Positions 37,520 through 47,681 are shown, counted from the stretch's first letter. The stretch is DNA of 64,000 bases from Branchiibius hedensis (GCF_900108585.1 NZ_UESZ01000001.1:2294001-2358000), one strand, 5' to 3'. A program made the numbers and translations. The notes: generated by a model not told the origin, from the sequence alone.

Positions 37520-39814
37520 TCAAGCCTCCATGGTCAGTGGTCCGGGCAAGTGTGCCACGAGGTCCGGGCCGAGCACGCGTCCTAACTGCCGGGCGAACTG
37601 CTCGGGGGTGAACGCCTGGGCGCTGTGCACGATCTTGTCGCGATCCCAACTCAACGAGTCGAACCGGGCCAGGCCATCGAGCAGTGCCGGCACCTCGGGT
37701 GCTTCGAAGAAGATGCCGTTGATGCCGTCCTGCACGGTGTCCAGGTAGCCGCCGCTGCGCAAGGCGACCGTCGGGGTCCCGAACTGGGCCGCCTCCACCG
37801 GGGTCAGCCCGAAGTCCTCGAAGCTGGCGGCGACCAAACACCGCGCGTTCGCATACGCCCAGCGCAACTGCGCCTCGGGTACGTCGCTGCGCAGGGTCAC
37901 GTTGTCTGGCAGGTTGGCCTCGATCTGCTGCTTCAGCGGCCCGGCCCCGATCACGAGCAACCGATCGCCCCGTTCGGCGAAGGCCCGCACCACCATGTCG
38001 ACGTTCTTGTAGGGCAGGAGGCGGCAGACCACCAGGGCGAAGCCCGGGTCGACGCCGCCGATGGGCTCCTGGAGTCCGGCCGGATCCAGCGTCACCGGCG
38101 GATGAATGATCAACGGCTCGATGCCGTACGTCGCTCGCACGACCTGGGCGACGGCCGAGGAGTTGACGATGTAGGTGTCCGCGGTGCGGGCGGCCCGTCG
38201 GTCCCAGCGACGCAGCCCGGGACGCAACGCGGCGAGCGCCGCGCCTTTCGGGGTCAGCCACCAGTTCTCGCCGAGGTACTCCCGGGTTTTGTACAGCCAC
38301 CGCGCCGGAGAGTGGCAGTAGACGACCTTGCGACCGTTGACCCGCATGCCGTGCGCCCATCCGCTGGAGGACACCAGGACGACGTCCCCGCTCACCGAAC
38401 TGGTCGAGGCCGCGAGGGCCAGGATCGGCATGGCGGCCCGGTAGTGCCGCCGCAACCAGCCGACACCATTGAGCCAACTGGTTTCGACGTCGACCTCGGC
38501 GAACGCGGCAAAGGTCGCGGCGGGCTCGTACATGAGCGTCTTCAGACCCGCTTCGGGGAACAGGTCACACATCGCGAGCACGACCCGCTCGGCGCCGCCG
38601 CGCTGCGTCAGGTAGTCGTGGGCCAGCGCCAGCCGGGGCCGCGGTGCCCGCCCGGGGATCAGGCGGCTCCACAAGGCAGTGGTCCGGCGTGCCGACTCCC
38701 CGATGTCATACCGCTCGGCGGCGTAGCGGTAGGCACGCTGCGCCCGATGGTCGGCGCGGGTGGGGTCGGCCAGCAGCGTCACGACGGCGTCCGCGAGCGC
38801 GGCCGGGTCTCCGGCCGGCACCAACTCGCCGTACGCCTCGTGCGGGGAGGGCCGGACGATGTCCGCCACGCCGCCCCCCTCGGTGGCCACCACCGGAACT
38901 CGCCGGGCCATCGCCTCGGTGATCACCTGCCCGAACGGCTCCGGGACCGGCGATGCGTGGACGAAGACCGACCAGGTGTCCATCTCGGCGTACGGGTCTT
39001 CGACGTGCCCGACGAACTCGACGTGCTCGCCCAAACCGAGGCGCTCGACCTGCTCCCGCAGGCCAGCCGCGTAGGCGTCCTGGCCGAACATCGGCGCGCC
39101 GACGATCCGTAATCGTGCAGCCGGGAACCGCTGCAGGATCTGCGGCGCCGCCGCGAGCAGGACGTGCTGCCCCTTGGTGTCACTGAGCCGGCCGAGCATG
39201 CCGACGATCGGCGCGGCCGCATCGGGCCGGTGCGGCGCCGGCCTGAGCGCCGACGGTTCCAGCGCGGGAGGAATCACACTCACCGGTGACCCGGGCAGGG
39301 TGCTGGCCGTGGCGTCGGAGTTGGCGACCACGGCGTCCGGGACGCTGCGTGCCGCGCCCCGCAACGCGGTCACCCACACCCGCGGCAAATAGTCCTCAGC
39401 GATCCGGTCGTGGAAGTGCCAGACCAGCGGCAGGTGCAACGACTTGACGGCAGCGGACACCAGGACATGGCTCTTCAATGAGTGGGAATGGACCAGGTCG
39501 AGATCCAGTCGCTTCAATTCAGCGCGCAGCCGGCGCTGGAACGAGGGGACAGCCGCGACCTGACGACGCAGCGACCGCAGGCTCAGCGCGTCGTGCCGGC
39601 CCGTGGCGTGCACCGAGGCCGCGAGCGGCACCACGACCACCTCGAAACCCTCCGCGGTGAGGGTGTCGACCAGCGGTCCCTGTTGGAAGAAGACGAAAAC
39701 CGGGTCCACCTCTGGTCCGAGCGATCGGACCAGACGGGCCGTGCCCAATTCGGCCCCGCTGGGCAGAGCGCTATGGCTGACCATCGCCACGCGCAGACGT
39801 CGCGTCGAAGTCAT
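37520..39814 (-). CDS. two-domain glycosyltransferase, GT4-GT4 fusion
   Basis: This 764-residue protein has two complete GT-B units in tandem. Unit 1 (about 1-390): LRVAMVSHSALPSGAELGTARLV, VHSHSLKSHVL, PIVGMLGRLSDTKGQHVLL and PEPFGQVITEAMARRVPVVATE. Unit 2 (about 395-764): LALAHDYLTQRGGAERVV, VYCHSPARWLYKTREYL, FALVVCRLLPYKNVDMVVRAF and FEDFGLTPVEAAQFGTPTVAL. Unit 2 resembles WcaI/mannosyltransferases of the WbaZ type. A bifunctional transferase adding two successive sugars is likely. It lies upstream of the tyrosine kinase (5-nt gap) and divergent from the GT4-GT2 fusion. Confidence 0.87.
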   Translation of the reverse strand: MTSTRRLRVAMVSHSALPSGAELGTARLVRSLGPEVDPVFVFFQQGPLVDTLTAEGFEVVVVPLAASVHATGRHDALSLRSLRRQVAAVPSFQRRLRAELKRLDLDLVHSHSLKSHVLVSAAVKSLHLPLVWHFHDRIAEDYLPRVWVTALRGAARSVPDAVVANSDATASTLPGSPVSVIPPALEPSALRPAPHRPDAAAPIVGMLGRLSDTKGQHVLLAAAPQILQRFPAARLRIVGAPMFGQDAYAAGLREQVERLGLGEHVEFVGHVEDPYAEMDTWSVFVHASPVPEPFGQVITEAMARRVPVVATEGGGVADIVRPSPHEAYGELVPAGDPAALADAVVTLLADPTRADHRAQRAYRYAAERYDIGESARRTTALWSRLIPGRAPRPRLALAHDYLTQRGGAERVVLAMCDLFPEAGLKTLMYEPAATFAAFAEVDVETSWLNGVGWLRRHYRAAMPILALAASTSSVSGDVVLVSSSGWAHGMRVNGRKVVYCHSPARWLYKTREYLGENWWLTPKGAALAALRPGLRRWDRRAARTADTYIVNSSAVAQVVRATYGIEPLIIHPPVTLDPAGLQEPIGGVDPGFALVVCRLLPYKNVDMVVRAFAERGDRLLVIGAGPLKQQIEANLPDNVTLRSDVPEAQLRWAYANARCLVAASFEDFGLTPVEAAQFGTPTVALRSGGYLDTVQDGINGIFFEAPEVPALLDGLARFDSLSWDRDKIVHSAQAFTPEQFARQLGRVLGPDLVAHLPGPLTMEA

Positions 39815-39928
39815 CGGTCAACCCCTTCTGCGAGTCAGGTCAGCGATAATGTTCCTCGAGTTGTCCCCGGGCCGTTTCATTGGACCCCAAACCACCACCA
39901 TTCTCCAAAGTCCAGCAAGGAAGCTCGC
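39815..39928. promoter_or_regulatory. divergent promoter gap in glycan cluster
   Basis: This 114-bp gap lies between two divergent fused-glycosyltransferase genes and is the largest space inside the glycan cluster, so it probably holds the promoters of both arms. AT-rich patches occur (GATAAT at about 39845-39850 on the plus strand and CATTAT on the minus strand over the same bases), but neither has a good minus-35 partner. An AAGGA ribosome site precedes the plus-strand GTG. Confidence 0.35.
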
Positions 39929-41887
39929 GTGCGAATCCTGCGCCTCTCGCACAGTGGCGTCGTCGCCGCGTGGCGGGGCCGGGACGAGGCGTTGCGTGCG
40001 GCCGGGCACGTGGTCCACCTGGTCTGCGCCGAACGCTGGGACGAGGGCGGTCGGACCGTCACCGTATCGGCCGCCGACCGCGCAGGTGCGGACCTCAGCG
40101 CGGTCCGCACCTGGGGCACGCACCCGGCGCTGTTCGTCTACGACCCCCGCCCCCTATGGCGCGCTCTGGGTGAGTCGGCCTGGGATGTGCTCGACCTGCA
40201 CGAAGAGCCGTTCGCTCTGGCCAGCGCCGAGTTCTTGCTGCTGCGCTGGCTGCGTCGCTGCCACGCGCCGTACGTCATCTATTCGGCGCAGAACATCACC
40301 AAGCGCTACCCGATCCCGTTCCGCTGGTTCGAGCGCACGATCCTGCGGCACGCCGCAGGGGCCTACCCCTGCAACCAGGCGGCCGGGCGGATCATGCGAC
40401 GCAAAGGCTTCCCCGGTGCGGCCGAGGTCGTGCCGCTCGGCTTCGACCCGGCCGTTTTCCACCCCGCTCCCAGCCGCGACGAACCACCGCCGGGGTCGAC
40501 GGTGCGGATCGGGTACGCCGGGCGGCTGGCCCCGCACAAGGGTGTCGCCACGCTGGTGGCGGCCCTCGAGCCGTATCCGCAGCTGTCGTTGACGCTGTGC
40601 GGATCGGGGCCGCAGGAACAGCAGTTGCGGCAGCTGGTCGCCGAGCGCGGACTGTCCGACCGGGTCACCTTCGCCGGATCACGATCCGGCGAAGCACTGG
40701 CCGACTTCTACCGCTCGCTCGACGTTCTGGCGGTGCCGTCGCTGGCGACCCCCTCCTGGATCGAACAGTTCTGCCGGGTCGCCGTGGAGGCGATGGCGTG
40801 CGGTGTCCCCGTCGTCGCCACGGACTCCGGCGCGCTTCCCGAAGTGGTCGGCGACGCCGGCGTCATCGTGCCCGCGGGCGACGCCTTGGCGCTCGGAGCC
40901 GCGTTGGCGGCCCTGGGCGCGGACGAGGCGCGGCGGCAGCGATTGGCCGCCGCGGGGATGACCCGGGCGGGTTCCATGACGTGGACCCAGGTGGCCACCC
41001 AACTGCGTCGGTTGTACGGCGCCGCGACCCACGAGCCACTCGCCGAGCCGCCGCCCGTCCGGGTCGTGGTGGTCGCCTACCACCGGGCGGACCTGTTGGA
41101 GACGGCGATCGCCGACCTGCACTACCCGGTCACGGTCGTCGACAACTCCGCCGATCCGCAGGTGCGTGCCGTCGCCCGACGGTGCGGCGCGACGTACCTG
41201 GACGCGGGTCGCAACGGCGGTTTCGGCGCCGGGGTGAACCTCGCGCTTTTAAGCTTCGACTCCCCCGCCGATGTGCTGCTGCTCAACCCCGACGCCACCA
41301 TCAGCAACGACGCGATCGCCCGGATGCAGCAGCAACTGCGGGCGGTGCCGGACGCGGCGACCATCGCGGCGCCGCAGACCGACCCTGCCGGCCGGTCCGC
41401 GCGGGTGATGTGGCCGTTCCCGACTCCGGCCGAGAGTTGGCGAGCCGCCCTCGGCCTCGGCCGATGGTCGCGACCCCAGTTCGGGATCGGCTCGATCCTG
41501 ATGCTGCGGGCTGAAGCCATCGCCCAGGTCGGCGGCTTCGATGAGGACTTCTTCCTGTACGCCGAGGAGACCGACTGGGCCTACCGCGCCCGGTCGATGG
41601 GGTGGCGCCATCTGCTTGCCCGCGACCTGTCCGGGTCCCACGAAGCGGCCGCCACCAGCAGTGACCCGGCCCGGCGCGAAACCCACTTCGCCGCCGGACA
41701 CGAACGGTTCTCCCGCAAACACTTCGGTGCCCTGGGTTGGACAGTGACCCGAGCGGGTGTCATCGTGGGCGCCGCAGGCCGCTGGGCGCTTCAACCCGCC
41801 CGCCGGCCCGCTCACCTGGCCCGGGCACAACGCTATCTGCGCGGTCCGATGGCGCAGGAGACGACACTTTCGCAGGGAGCAGGATGA
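39929..41887 (+). CDS. two-domain glycosyltransferase, GT4-GT2 fusion
   Basis: This 652-residue fusion starts at GTG behind AAGGA. The first unit (about 1-365) is GT4: RILRLSHSGVVAAWRGRDEAL, YVIYSAQNITKRYPIPFRW, RIGYAGRLAPHKGVATLV, and WIEQFCRVAVEAMACGVPVVA. The second (about 375-652) is GT2: VRVVVVAYHRADLLETAI, GRNGGFGAGVNLAL, VLLLNPDATISNDAI, FGIGSILMLRAEAI and DFFLYAEETDWAYRARSMG. A retaining and an inverting transferase in one chain suggests coupled addition of two different sugars. It overlaps the Wzy-like gene by ATGA. Confidence 0.88.
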   Translation: MRILRLSHSGVVAAWRGRDEALRAAGHVVHLVCAERWDEGGRTVTVSAADRAGADLSAVRTWGTHPALFVYDPRPLWRALGESAWDVLDLHEEPFALASAEFLLLRWLRRCHAPYVIYSAQNITKRYPIPFRWFERTILRHAAGAYPCNQAAGRIMRRKGFPGAAEVVPLGFDPAVFHPAPSRDEPPPGSTVRIGYAGRLAPHKGVATLVAALEPYPQLSLTLCGSGPQEQQLRQLVAERGLSDRVTFAGSRSGEALADFYRSLDVLAVPSLATPSWIEQFCRVAVEAMACGVPVVATDSGALPEVVGDAGVIVPAGDALALGAALAALGADEARRQRLAAAGMTRAGSMTWTQVATQLRRLYGAATHEPLAEPPPVRVVVVAYHRADLLETAIADLHYPVTVVDNSADPQVRAVARRCGATYLDAGRNGGFGAGVNLALLSFDSPADVLLLNPDATISNDAIARMQQQLRAVPDAATIAAPQTDPAGRSARVMWPFPTPAESWRAALGLGRWSRPQFGIGSILMLRAEAIAQVGGFDEDFFLYAEETDWAYRARSMGWRHLLARDLSGSHEAAATSSDPARRETHFAAGHERFSRKHFGALGWTVTRAGVIVGAAGRWALQPARRPAHLARAQRYLRGPMAQETTLSQGAG

Positions 41888-43194
41888 CGACGTTCGTAAG
41901 GACCCGTGGGGGTGCCTTCGTGGCGGCCGCGCTGGCCGTCGCGGTCGCCGTACTCGCTGGCCTGCACGTGGGCCAGCGGCCCGGCCTGGTCCTGGGTCTG
42001 ACGGCGGGCCTGCTGGTGTTCCTGATCGGGGTGTCCGACCCGGGCCTGCTGGCGCTGGTGTGTTGCCCGGCGTTCCTGATGGTCATGCGGACTTCGGTAG
42101 CCGGCACCGACCTGGCGATCTCCGACCTGGCGATCACGGTGTGCGCGCTGACGGCGCTGGTGTCCGGTCCCCGCCCGTTCTCCCCACCCATGCGATCCCT
42201 GCTGTGGCTGTGCGTCGGGTACCAGGCCGCGTTGACCATCACCCTGATCGCGACCCCCTACCGGGCGAACTTCATCGAGTGGGGCCACGAGTGGATGCTG
42301 GCAGCCGGAGCGCTGATCGTCGGGTGGACACTCGCGGCCTCGGGTCGGGCCAACGCCGCCTGCAACGTCCTGCTGACCTGCGGTGGCCTGATCGCCCTCG
42401 GCGTGATCGGGCAGGGGCTGTGGCAGTTCGCCCACGGTGACTACAGCGCCGTGTATCTCGCCGGCCCGTTCCCGATGCACAAGAACCTCGCCGGGACGAT
42501 CCTGGCCTTCCTCGCCCTGCTGGCCTACGCCCGGCCGCTGTGGCTGCGGGTCCCGACCAATCTCCTGCGACTGTCCTTCGGCCTGATGTTGATCGCCCTG
42601 CTCTTCACCCAGGCGCGACAGGGCATCGTGGCTCTCATGGTCGGGATGCTGGTGCTGCTGTGGCTGCGCCCGAAGGAGCAACGGCGCTCGACGGTGATCG
42701 TGGTGCTCGCGATCCCGGTTGCGGGCTTCATCTGGTGGGCCACCCAGCAACAGCTCGCCGATCCGAGTGACTTCTCCTCCGCGAACATCCGCATCTCCTC
42801 GTGGAAGACCTCCATCGACATCTGGCAGTTGAATCCGTGGTTCGGTCAGGGTCTGCGCTGGTGGTACCGCCCCGACTTCCCCGGCATCATCGCTCCGCCG
42901 AACGGTCTGACCGAGATGCTCACCAGTGCCGGGATCATCGGCGTCGCCGCCTATCTCGTGCTCTTCGGCGGTGCGCTCTGGGTCCTGGCACAGGTGCCCC
43001 GCCGCTACAGCGCCCTGGCTATCGCCGTGCTCGTCGCCCACCTGCTGCGGGGCCAACTGGACATGTTCTGGCTGGCCGTCGTGGCGTCGTTACCGTGGCT
43101 GCTGATCGGTATCTGCCTGGGGGCACAGCGATGGGAGAACCCGGAAGACACCGCACCGACCACGCAGCGGCGCCCCGCCGAAGTCGGCGTATGA
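41884..43194 (+). CDS. O-antigen ligase/polymerase (Wzy/WaaL-like)
   Basis: This polytopic membrane protein of 436 residues has about eleven hydrophobic segments and a large external loop near residues 285-355. The Wzy_C-type motif is visible: LFTQARQGIVALMVGMLVLLW, then in the loop SWKTSIDIWQLNPWFGQGLRWW, with an Arg-containing turn and GLTEMLTSAGIIG. Such enzymes polymerise or ligate undecaprenyl-linked glycan at the outer face of the membrane. ATG at 41884 overlaps the previous gene. Polymerase and ligase cannot be told apart from sequence; the nearby chain-length/kinase protein favours polymerase. Confidence 0.85.
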   Translation: MTTFVRTRGGAFVAAALAVAVAVLAGLHVGQRPGLVLGLTAGLLVFLIGVSDPGLLALVCCPAFLMVMRTSVAGTDLAISDLAITVCALTALVSGPRPFSPPMRSLLWLCVGYQAALTITLIATPYRANFIEWGHEWMLAAGALIVGWTLAASGRANAACNVLLTCGGLIALGVIGQGLWQFAHGDYSAVYLAGPFPMHKNLAGTILAFLALLAYARPLWLRVPTNLLRLSFGLMLIALLFTQARQGIVALMVGMLVLLWLRPKEQRRSTVIVVLAIPVAGFIWWATQQQLADPSDFSSANIRISSWKTSIDIWQLNPWFGQGLRWWYRPDFPGIIAPPNGLTEMLTSAGIIGVAAYLVLFGGALWVLAQVPRRYSALAIAVLVAHLLRGQLDMFWLAVVASLPWLLIGICLGAQRWENPEDTAPTTQRRPAEVGV

Positions 43195-44342
43195 CCACGA
43201 TCCGGCAACTGGCGCCCCGGATCGGTGAAGGCACCGGTGTCGGCGCGGTCGCTGCCGGCCTCGCGGCCGCGTTCCAGCGCGCCGGCGTCACGGTCACCGA
43301 GTTCACCCTGGCCGACACCTCATTCCGGCCGCTGCGGGCACAGCGGGCGGGGACCCGGCACCTGAACCATGCGCTGGAGGTCATCTACTTCTCCACTGTC
43401 GGCTCCTATCGCGCCCGGCGGGTGCTGAGCCGGCATCCGCAGAGTTGGTCGATCTGTCACAACGACCTGCTGGCCGGCGACATCTACGTCAATCACGGGC
43501 TGCTGCGGCTGGCGATGCAGTCGCGCGGTCACGCCACCCTGCGGCTGCTGCGCAACCCGCTGCACGTGTTCACCCAAACCCGTGATTGGTGGCGGTTCTC
43601 CTACTCCCGGGCGCACCGGGCCGTGGTCCACCTGAGCAGCGCCGAGCAGACCAGTTTCCACCGGCTCTATCCGCGCTCCCGGCTGCGGACCGCCGTCATC
43701 GGCAACGGGGTGGACACCAGCTTCTACCGGATCCCGACAGCCGAGGAACGGACCCGCGCGCGCGAGGCGTTCGATCTGCCGCCGCACGCCTTCGTGGTCG
43801 GGTTTGCCGGACACGAGTTCGGCCGCAAGGGCCTGCGACTGCTCATCGAAGCGTTGCCGTCGCTCCCGCCCGAGGTGCATCTGCTGGTGGCGGGTGGACG
43901 CCCCGAGGACATCGACGACGCTCGCCGACTCAGCCGGTCGCTGGGAAGTGCGGATCGGGTCACTCTCGTGGGAGCACAACCTGACTCACGCCCGACGCTG
44001 TGGGCGTCCGACGTACTGGCGCTGCCCAGCAGCTACGAGTCGTTCAGCCTGATCCTCTTGGAGGCGCTGTCCTGTGGGATCCCCGCCATTCACACCAGGG
44101 TGGGAGCGGCGATGGACCTGATCGAACCCGGCGTCAACGGATTCCTCATCGACCGCACCGTCTCGGACGTCGTCGCAGCGATCAACGCCGTCCGGCGGCT
44201 CGACCCCGACGCCGCGAGTCGGGCCGCCCGCGCCGCAGCGACGCCCCACGACTGGGACATCGTGGCCGATCGCTACCTGGCGCTCCTAGCCGAACTGCAC
44301 GCGGAGCCCCGAGCCGACGAACCGGCGGCGGCGACCGGATGA
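43191..44342 (+). CDS. GT4 family glycosyltransferase
   Basis: This 383-residue GT-B transferase is joined to both neighbours by ATGA overlaps. The acceptor half has TTIRQLAPRIGEGTGVGAVA and SICHNDLLAGDIYVNHGLL; the donor half has AVIGNGVDTSFYRIP, FVVGFAGHEFGRKGLRLLIEAL, RVTLVGAQPDSRPTLWASDVLALPS and the EX7E element YESFSLILLEALSCGIPAI. These are typical GT4 features. The specificity is unknown. It is the third gene of the plus-strand arm 39.9-46.5 kb. Confidence 0.87.
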   Translation: MTTIRQLAPRIGEGTGVGAVAAGLAAAFQRAGVTVTEFTLADTSFRPLRAQRAGTRHLNHALEVIYFSTVGSYRARRVLSRHPQSWSICHNDLLAGDIYVNHGLLRLAMQSRGHATLRLLRNPLHVFTQTRDWWRFSYSRAHRAVVHLSSAEQTSFHRLYPRSRLRTAVIGNGVDTSFYRIPTAEERTRAREAFDLPPHAFVVGFAGHEFGRKGLRLLIEALPSLPPEVHLLVAGGRPEDIDDARRLSRSLGSADRVTLVGAQPDSRPTLWASDVLALPSSYESFSLILLEALSCGIPAIHTRVGAAMDLIEPGVNGFLIDRTVSDVVAAINAVRRLDPDAASRAARAAATPHDWDIVADRYLALLAELHAEPRADEPAAATG

Positions 44343-45340
44343 AGATCGCCCATGTCGTGCGCTCGGACGGGTTCGCCGGGGTCGAGGCGCACATCCTCGC
44401 GTTGGCACCGGCGCTGGTGGCTCTCGGCGTCGACGTGCGCGTCATCGGCGGCGATCCAGCGCGGCTGGCGCAACCGCTGTCCACCTTTGGGATCCAGCAC
44501 TCCCCCGCCGCATCGGTCCGGGACGTGACCCGGCAGACCGCGGGTCTGCGCCGATGGAAACCCGATCTGATCCACGCACACATGACGGCCGCCGAGTGCG
44601 GTGTGCTCGGCGCCTGTCCCGTGCTGCGAGCCCCCCTGGTGAGCACGCGCCACTTCGCAGAACTGCGTGGCGCAGGCACCCGGTGGGAGCGGGCCTACCG
44701 GCTGCTGGACCACACCGCCACGCAGGTGTCGGTCAGCCACGCCGTCGCGGCCGCCATCGACACCCCGAGCACGGTGATCCACCCCGGCGTCACCGCACCG
44801 CCGCCCGATCGCGAACGCACCAAGACCGTCCTGATCGCGCAGCGTCTCGAACTGGAGAAGGACACCCGCACCGGTATCGAGGCATTCACTCGATCCGGGT
44901 TGGCCGACCGCGGGTGGCGGCTGCTGATCGCGGGAGGAGGCGCCGACGAAGCAGCGCTGCGAGCGCTCCCCGACCACGCCATCGAGATCCTTGGCTACCG
45001 CACCGACGTGCGCGAGCTGCTGGCCCAGGCCTCGATCTTCCTGGCCACCTCGCCGTCCGAGCACTTCGGGATCAGCGTCGTGGAGGCAATGGCCGCGGGC
45101 ACCCCCGTCGTCGCCACCAATCGTGCCGGTCACCTGGAGACGGCTGGCGCGGTCAGTCCCGAAACCCTTTTCCCTCCGGGCGATTCGGTGGCTGCGGCAA
45201 CCATTCTGGCCGATCTGGCCGAGGACAGCCGCCGTCGAGCCGACCTGGGCGAAGCGCTGCGTGCCGACTATCTGAGCCGGTTCACTGTCGAGGAGTGCGC
45301 GCGCCGGCACGTTGCTCTCTACGAGCGGGTGCTGCGATGA
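44339..45340 (+). CDS. GT4 family glycosyltransferase
   Basis: This 333-residue GT-B transferase starts at ATG overlapping the preceding stop by four bases. Features are KIAHVVRSDGFAGVEAHILAL, DLIHAHMTAAECGVLG, STVIHPGVTAPPPDRERTK, and donor-domain RLELEKDTRTGIEAFTRSGL, EILGYRTDVRELLAQASIFLAT and SEHFGISVVEAMAAGTPVVAT. It is on the short side for the family but both half-domains look complete. Donor and acceptor are unknown. Confidence 0.86.
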   Translation: MKIAHVVRSDGFAGVEAHILALAPALVALGVDVRVIGGDPARLAQPLSTFGIQHSPAASVRDVTRQTAGLRRWKPDLIHAHMTAAECGVLGACPVLRAPLVSTRHFAELRGAGTRWERAYRLLDHTATQVSVSHAVAAAIDTPSTVIHPGVTAPPPDRERTKTVLIAQRLELEKDTRTGIEAFTRSGLADRGWRLLIAGGGADEAALRALPDHAIEILGYRTDVRELLAQASIFLATSPSEHFGISVVEAMAAGTPVVATNRAGHLETAGAVSPETLFPPGDSVAAATILADLAEDSRRRADLGEALRADYLSRFTVEECARRHVALYERVLR

Positions 45341-46455
45341 GTGACGTCGTGCTCATCTCCCTCGAACCGTGGGACGACGTCTGGCGACGCAACCAGCACT
45401 TCGCCACCACTGCGCTGCAACGAGATCCACACCTTCGGCTGCTCGTCGTGGAGCCGGACCACGATGCGCTGCACGATCTGACCCGCCACCGGCGACCCCG
45501 GATGGGTGCGAGGTTGGCGAATCTCTCGCCCGCCGAGTCGACCTTCGCCGAGCGGGTGTGGCGCTGGAGCGCCACGAAATTCCTGCCGCGGCGACTCGAT
45601 CGTGGGTACGACGCGCGCTGGGCCGGGCAGGTCGGGCGAGCCGCAGCCCGACTGGGTTTCGACCGTCCGGTGCTGTGGGTCAACGACCCCCGCGGCGCGG
45701 CCGTGGCGCAACGGACCGGGTGGCCGACTCTCTACGACATCACCGACGACTGGTTGGCGGCGCAACGCACGCCGGCCGAGCACGCGCGTCTGGTCGCCGA
45801 CGAGGACTACCTGCTGAACCACTCGGCGCAGGTGACCGTCTGCTCCCCCGGCATCCTGGCCACCAAGACCGGCGACAGCCCGATCTCCTTGATCACCAAC
45901 GGTGTTGACCCTTCTCATTGGCGTACGCCGCGTGACCGGCCCGCCGACCTGCCGGAGCGTGCCGCGCTCTACGTGGGGACACTGCACGAGGACCGCCTGG
46001 ACATCCCGCTGGTCGTGGCGACCGCCACGGCGCTGGCCGACTCGGCGACCGTCACCTTCGTCGGCCCGAACGCGCTGACGCCCCAGTCGACTTCGGCCCT
46101 TCTGGATGCCGGGGTCGTTCTCCTCGGGCCGCGCCCCTACGCCGACCTGCCGGGCTATCTGCAGCATGCGGCGGTGTCGATTGCGCCGCATCTGGTCAAT
46201 GAGTTCACCGACTCACTCGATCCGATCAAGCTCTACGAGTACCTTGCAGCGGGTCGCCCGATCGTCAGTACGCCGATCGCGGGCTTCCGGGACCGGGCAG
46301 AAGTGACCGTCGCGCACGGACCGGACTTCGCCGAAGCGGTCCGCAACGCGCTCACGACCGGCGACCGGTCGACGTACGTTGCAGATGACCTGCCGACCTG
46401 GCAGAGCCAGGGCGAACAGTTCGCCCTGGCTCTGGATGAAGCTGTGTGCGGTTAG
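45337..46455 (+). CDS. GT4-like glycosyltransferase (divergent N-terminus)
   Basis: This 372-residue protein starts at ATG in an ATGA overlap. The N-terminal [19 protein letters not shown] and [16 protein letters not shown] plus [17 protein letters not shown] match a glycosyltransferase subgroup seen in exopolysaccharide loci (TuaH/teichuronic acid type). The donor half has [52 protein letters not shown] and [21 protein letters not shown]. It closes the plus-strand arm, and its stop overlaps the convergent icd stop by four bases. Confidence 0.84.
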   Translation: MSDVVLISLEPWDDVWRRNQHFATTALQRDPHLRLLVVEPDHDALHDLTRHRRPRMGARLANLSPAESTFAERVWRWSATKFLPRRLDRGYDARWAGQVGRAAARLGFDRPVLWVNDPRGAAVAQRTGWPTLYDITDDWLAAQRTPAEHARLVADEDYLLNHSAQVTVCSPGILATKTGDSPISLITNGVDPSHWRTPRDRPADLPERAALYVGTLHEDRLDIPLVVATATALADSATVTFVGPNALTPQSTSALLDAGVVLLGPRPYADLPGYLQHAAVSIAPHLVNEFTDSLDPIKLYEYLAAGRPIVSTPIAGFRDRAEVTVAHGPDFAEAVRNALTTGDRSTYVADDLPTWQSQGEQFALALDEAVCG

Positions 46456-47681
46456 GCGCTCATCGCCTTCTGCAGGTTCTCATCGATCGCGGCGAGGAAC
46501 TCCTCGGTGGTCAGGAACGGCTGGTCCGGCCCGACGAGCAGCGCGAGGTCCTTGGTCATCTTGCCCTCTTCGACCGTCTCGATGCAGACCCGCTCGAGGG
46601 TCTCCGCGAACGCGGTCACGTCGGGCGTCTCGTCCAGTTTGCCGCGGTGCGCCAGGCCCTGGGTCCACGCGAAGATCGAGGCGATCGGGTTGGTGGAGGT
46701 GGCCTTGCCCTGCTGGTGCTGGCGGTAGTGCCGGGTCACGGTGCCGTGCGCGGCCTCGGCCTCCACGGTCTTGCCGTCGGGGGTCATCAGCACCGAGGTC
46801 ATCAGGCCAAGAGAGCCGAATCCCTGTGCCACGATGTCGGATTCGACGTCGCCGTCATAGTTCTTGCACGCCCACAGGTAGCCGCCGGACCACTTCAGCG
46901 CCGAAGCCACCATGTCGTCGATCAGGCGGTGTTCGTAGGTCAGGCCCAGCTCGTCGTACTGCGCCTTGAACTCCTCGTCGAACACCTTCTGGAAGATGTC
47001 CTTGAACTGGCCGTCGTAGGCCTTGAGGATGGTGTTCTTGGTCGACAGGTAGACCGGGACCTTGCGCTGCAGACCGTAGTTGAAGGAAGCGCGCGCGAAG
47101 TCGGTGATCGAGTCGTTGAAGTTGTACATACCCATCGCGACACCACCGTCGTCGCCGTACTGCGCGACCTCGTAGCTCTGCTCCGGGCCACCGTCGGCGG
47201 GCTTGTAGGTGATGGTCACCGTGCCGGCGCCGGGCACCTTGAAGTTCTGCGCTTTGTACTGGTCGCCGTGCGCGTGCCGGCCGATGATGATCGGCTTGGT
47301 CCAGCCCGGGACCAGGCGCGGAATGTTGGAGATGATGATCGGCTCGCGGAAGATGACGCCGCCGAGGATGTTGCGGATGGTCCCGTTCGGGCTCTTCCAC
47401 ATCTCCTTCAGGCCGAACTCCTCCACCCGGGCCTCGTCCGGGGTGATCGTCGCGCACTTGACGCCGACGCCGTACTTCTTGATCGCATTGGCGGAGTCGA
47501 TGGTGATCTGGTCGTCGGTGGCGTCCCGCGACTCAATCCCCAGGTCGTAATACTTGAGGTCGATGTCCAGGTAGGGGTGGATCAGTCGGTCCTTGATGAA
47601 CTGCCAGATGATGCGCGTCATCTCGTCACCGTCGAGTTCGACGACTGGGTTCTTGACCTTGATCTTGTCCGATCCGGACAT
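46452..47681 (-). CDS. icd: NADP-dependent isocitrate dehydrogenase (type II, homodimeric)
   Basis: This TCA enzyme converts isocitrate to 2-oxoglutarate plus CO2 and NADPH. The 409-residue protein is of the eukaryotic-like dimeric type (IDH1/IDH2), not the E. coli type. Features are [53 protein letters not shown], the substrate-binding arginines in these loops, [20 protein letters not shown] (metal Asp), and [17 protein letters not shown] binding NADP. The ATG at 47681 follows AGGAG; upstream in-frame codons are non-coding. It is divergent from the third Tat protein gene and abuts the glycan cluster tail to tail. Confidence 0.96.
   Translation of the reverse strand: MSGSDKIKVKNPVVELDGDEMTRIIWQFIKDRLIHPYLDIDLKYYDLGIESRDATDDQITIDSANAIKKYGVGVKCATITPDEARVEEFGLKEMWKSPNGTIRNILGGVIFREPIIISNIPRLVPGWTKPIIIGRHAHGDQYKAQNFKVPGAGTVTITYKPADGGPEQSYEVAQYGDDGGVAMGMYNFNDSITDFARASFNYGLQRKVPVYLSTKNTILKAYDGQFKDIFQKVFDEEFKAQYDELGLTYEHRLIDDMVASALKWSGGYLWACKNYDGDVESDIVAQGFGSLGLMTSVLMTPDGKTVEAEAAHGTVTRHYRQHQQGKATSTNPIASIFAWTQGLAHRGKLDETPDVTAFAETLERVCIETVEEGKMTKDLALLVGPDQPFLTTEEFLAAIDENLQKAMSA

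Noticed and set aside
37515-38477. N-terminal extension of the tyrosine kinase frame
   Set aside because: The upstream 321 codons lie inside the GT4-GT4 fusion gene in another frame and resemble no known protein; Wzz-type sequence starts only at the GTG at 37514.
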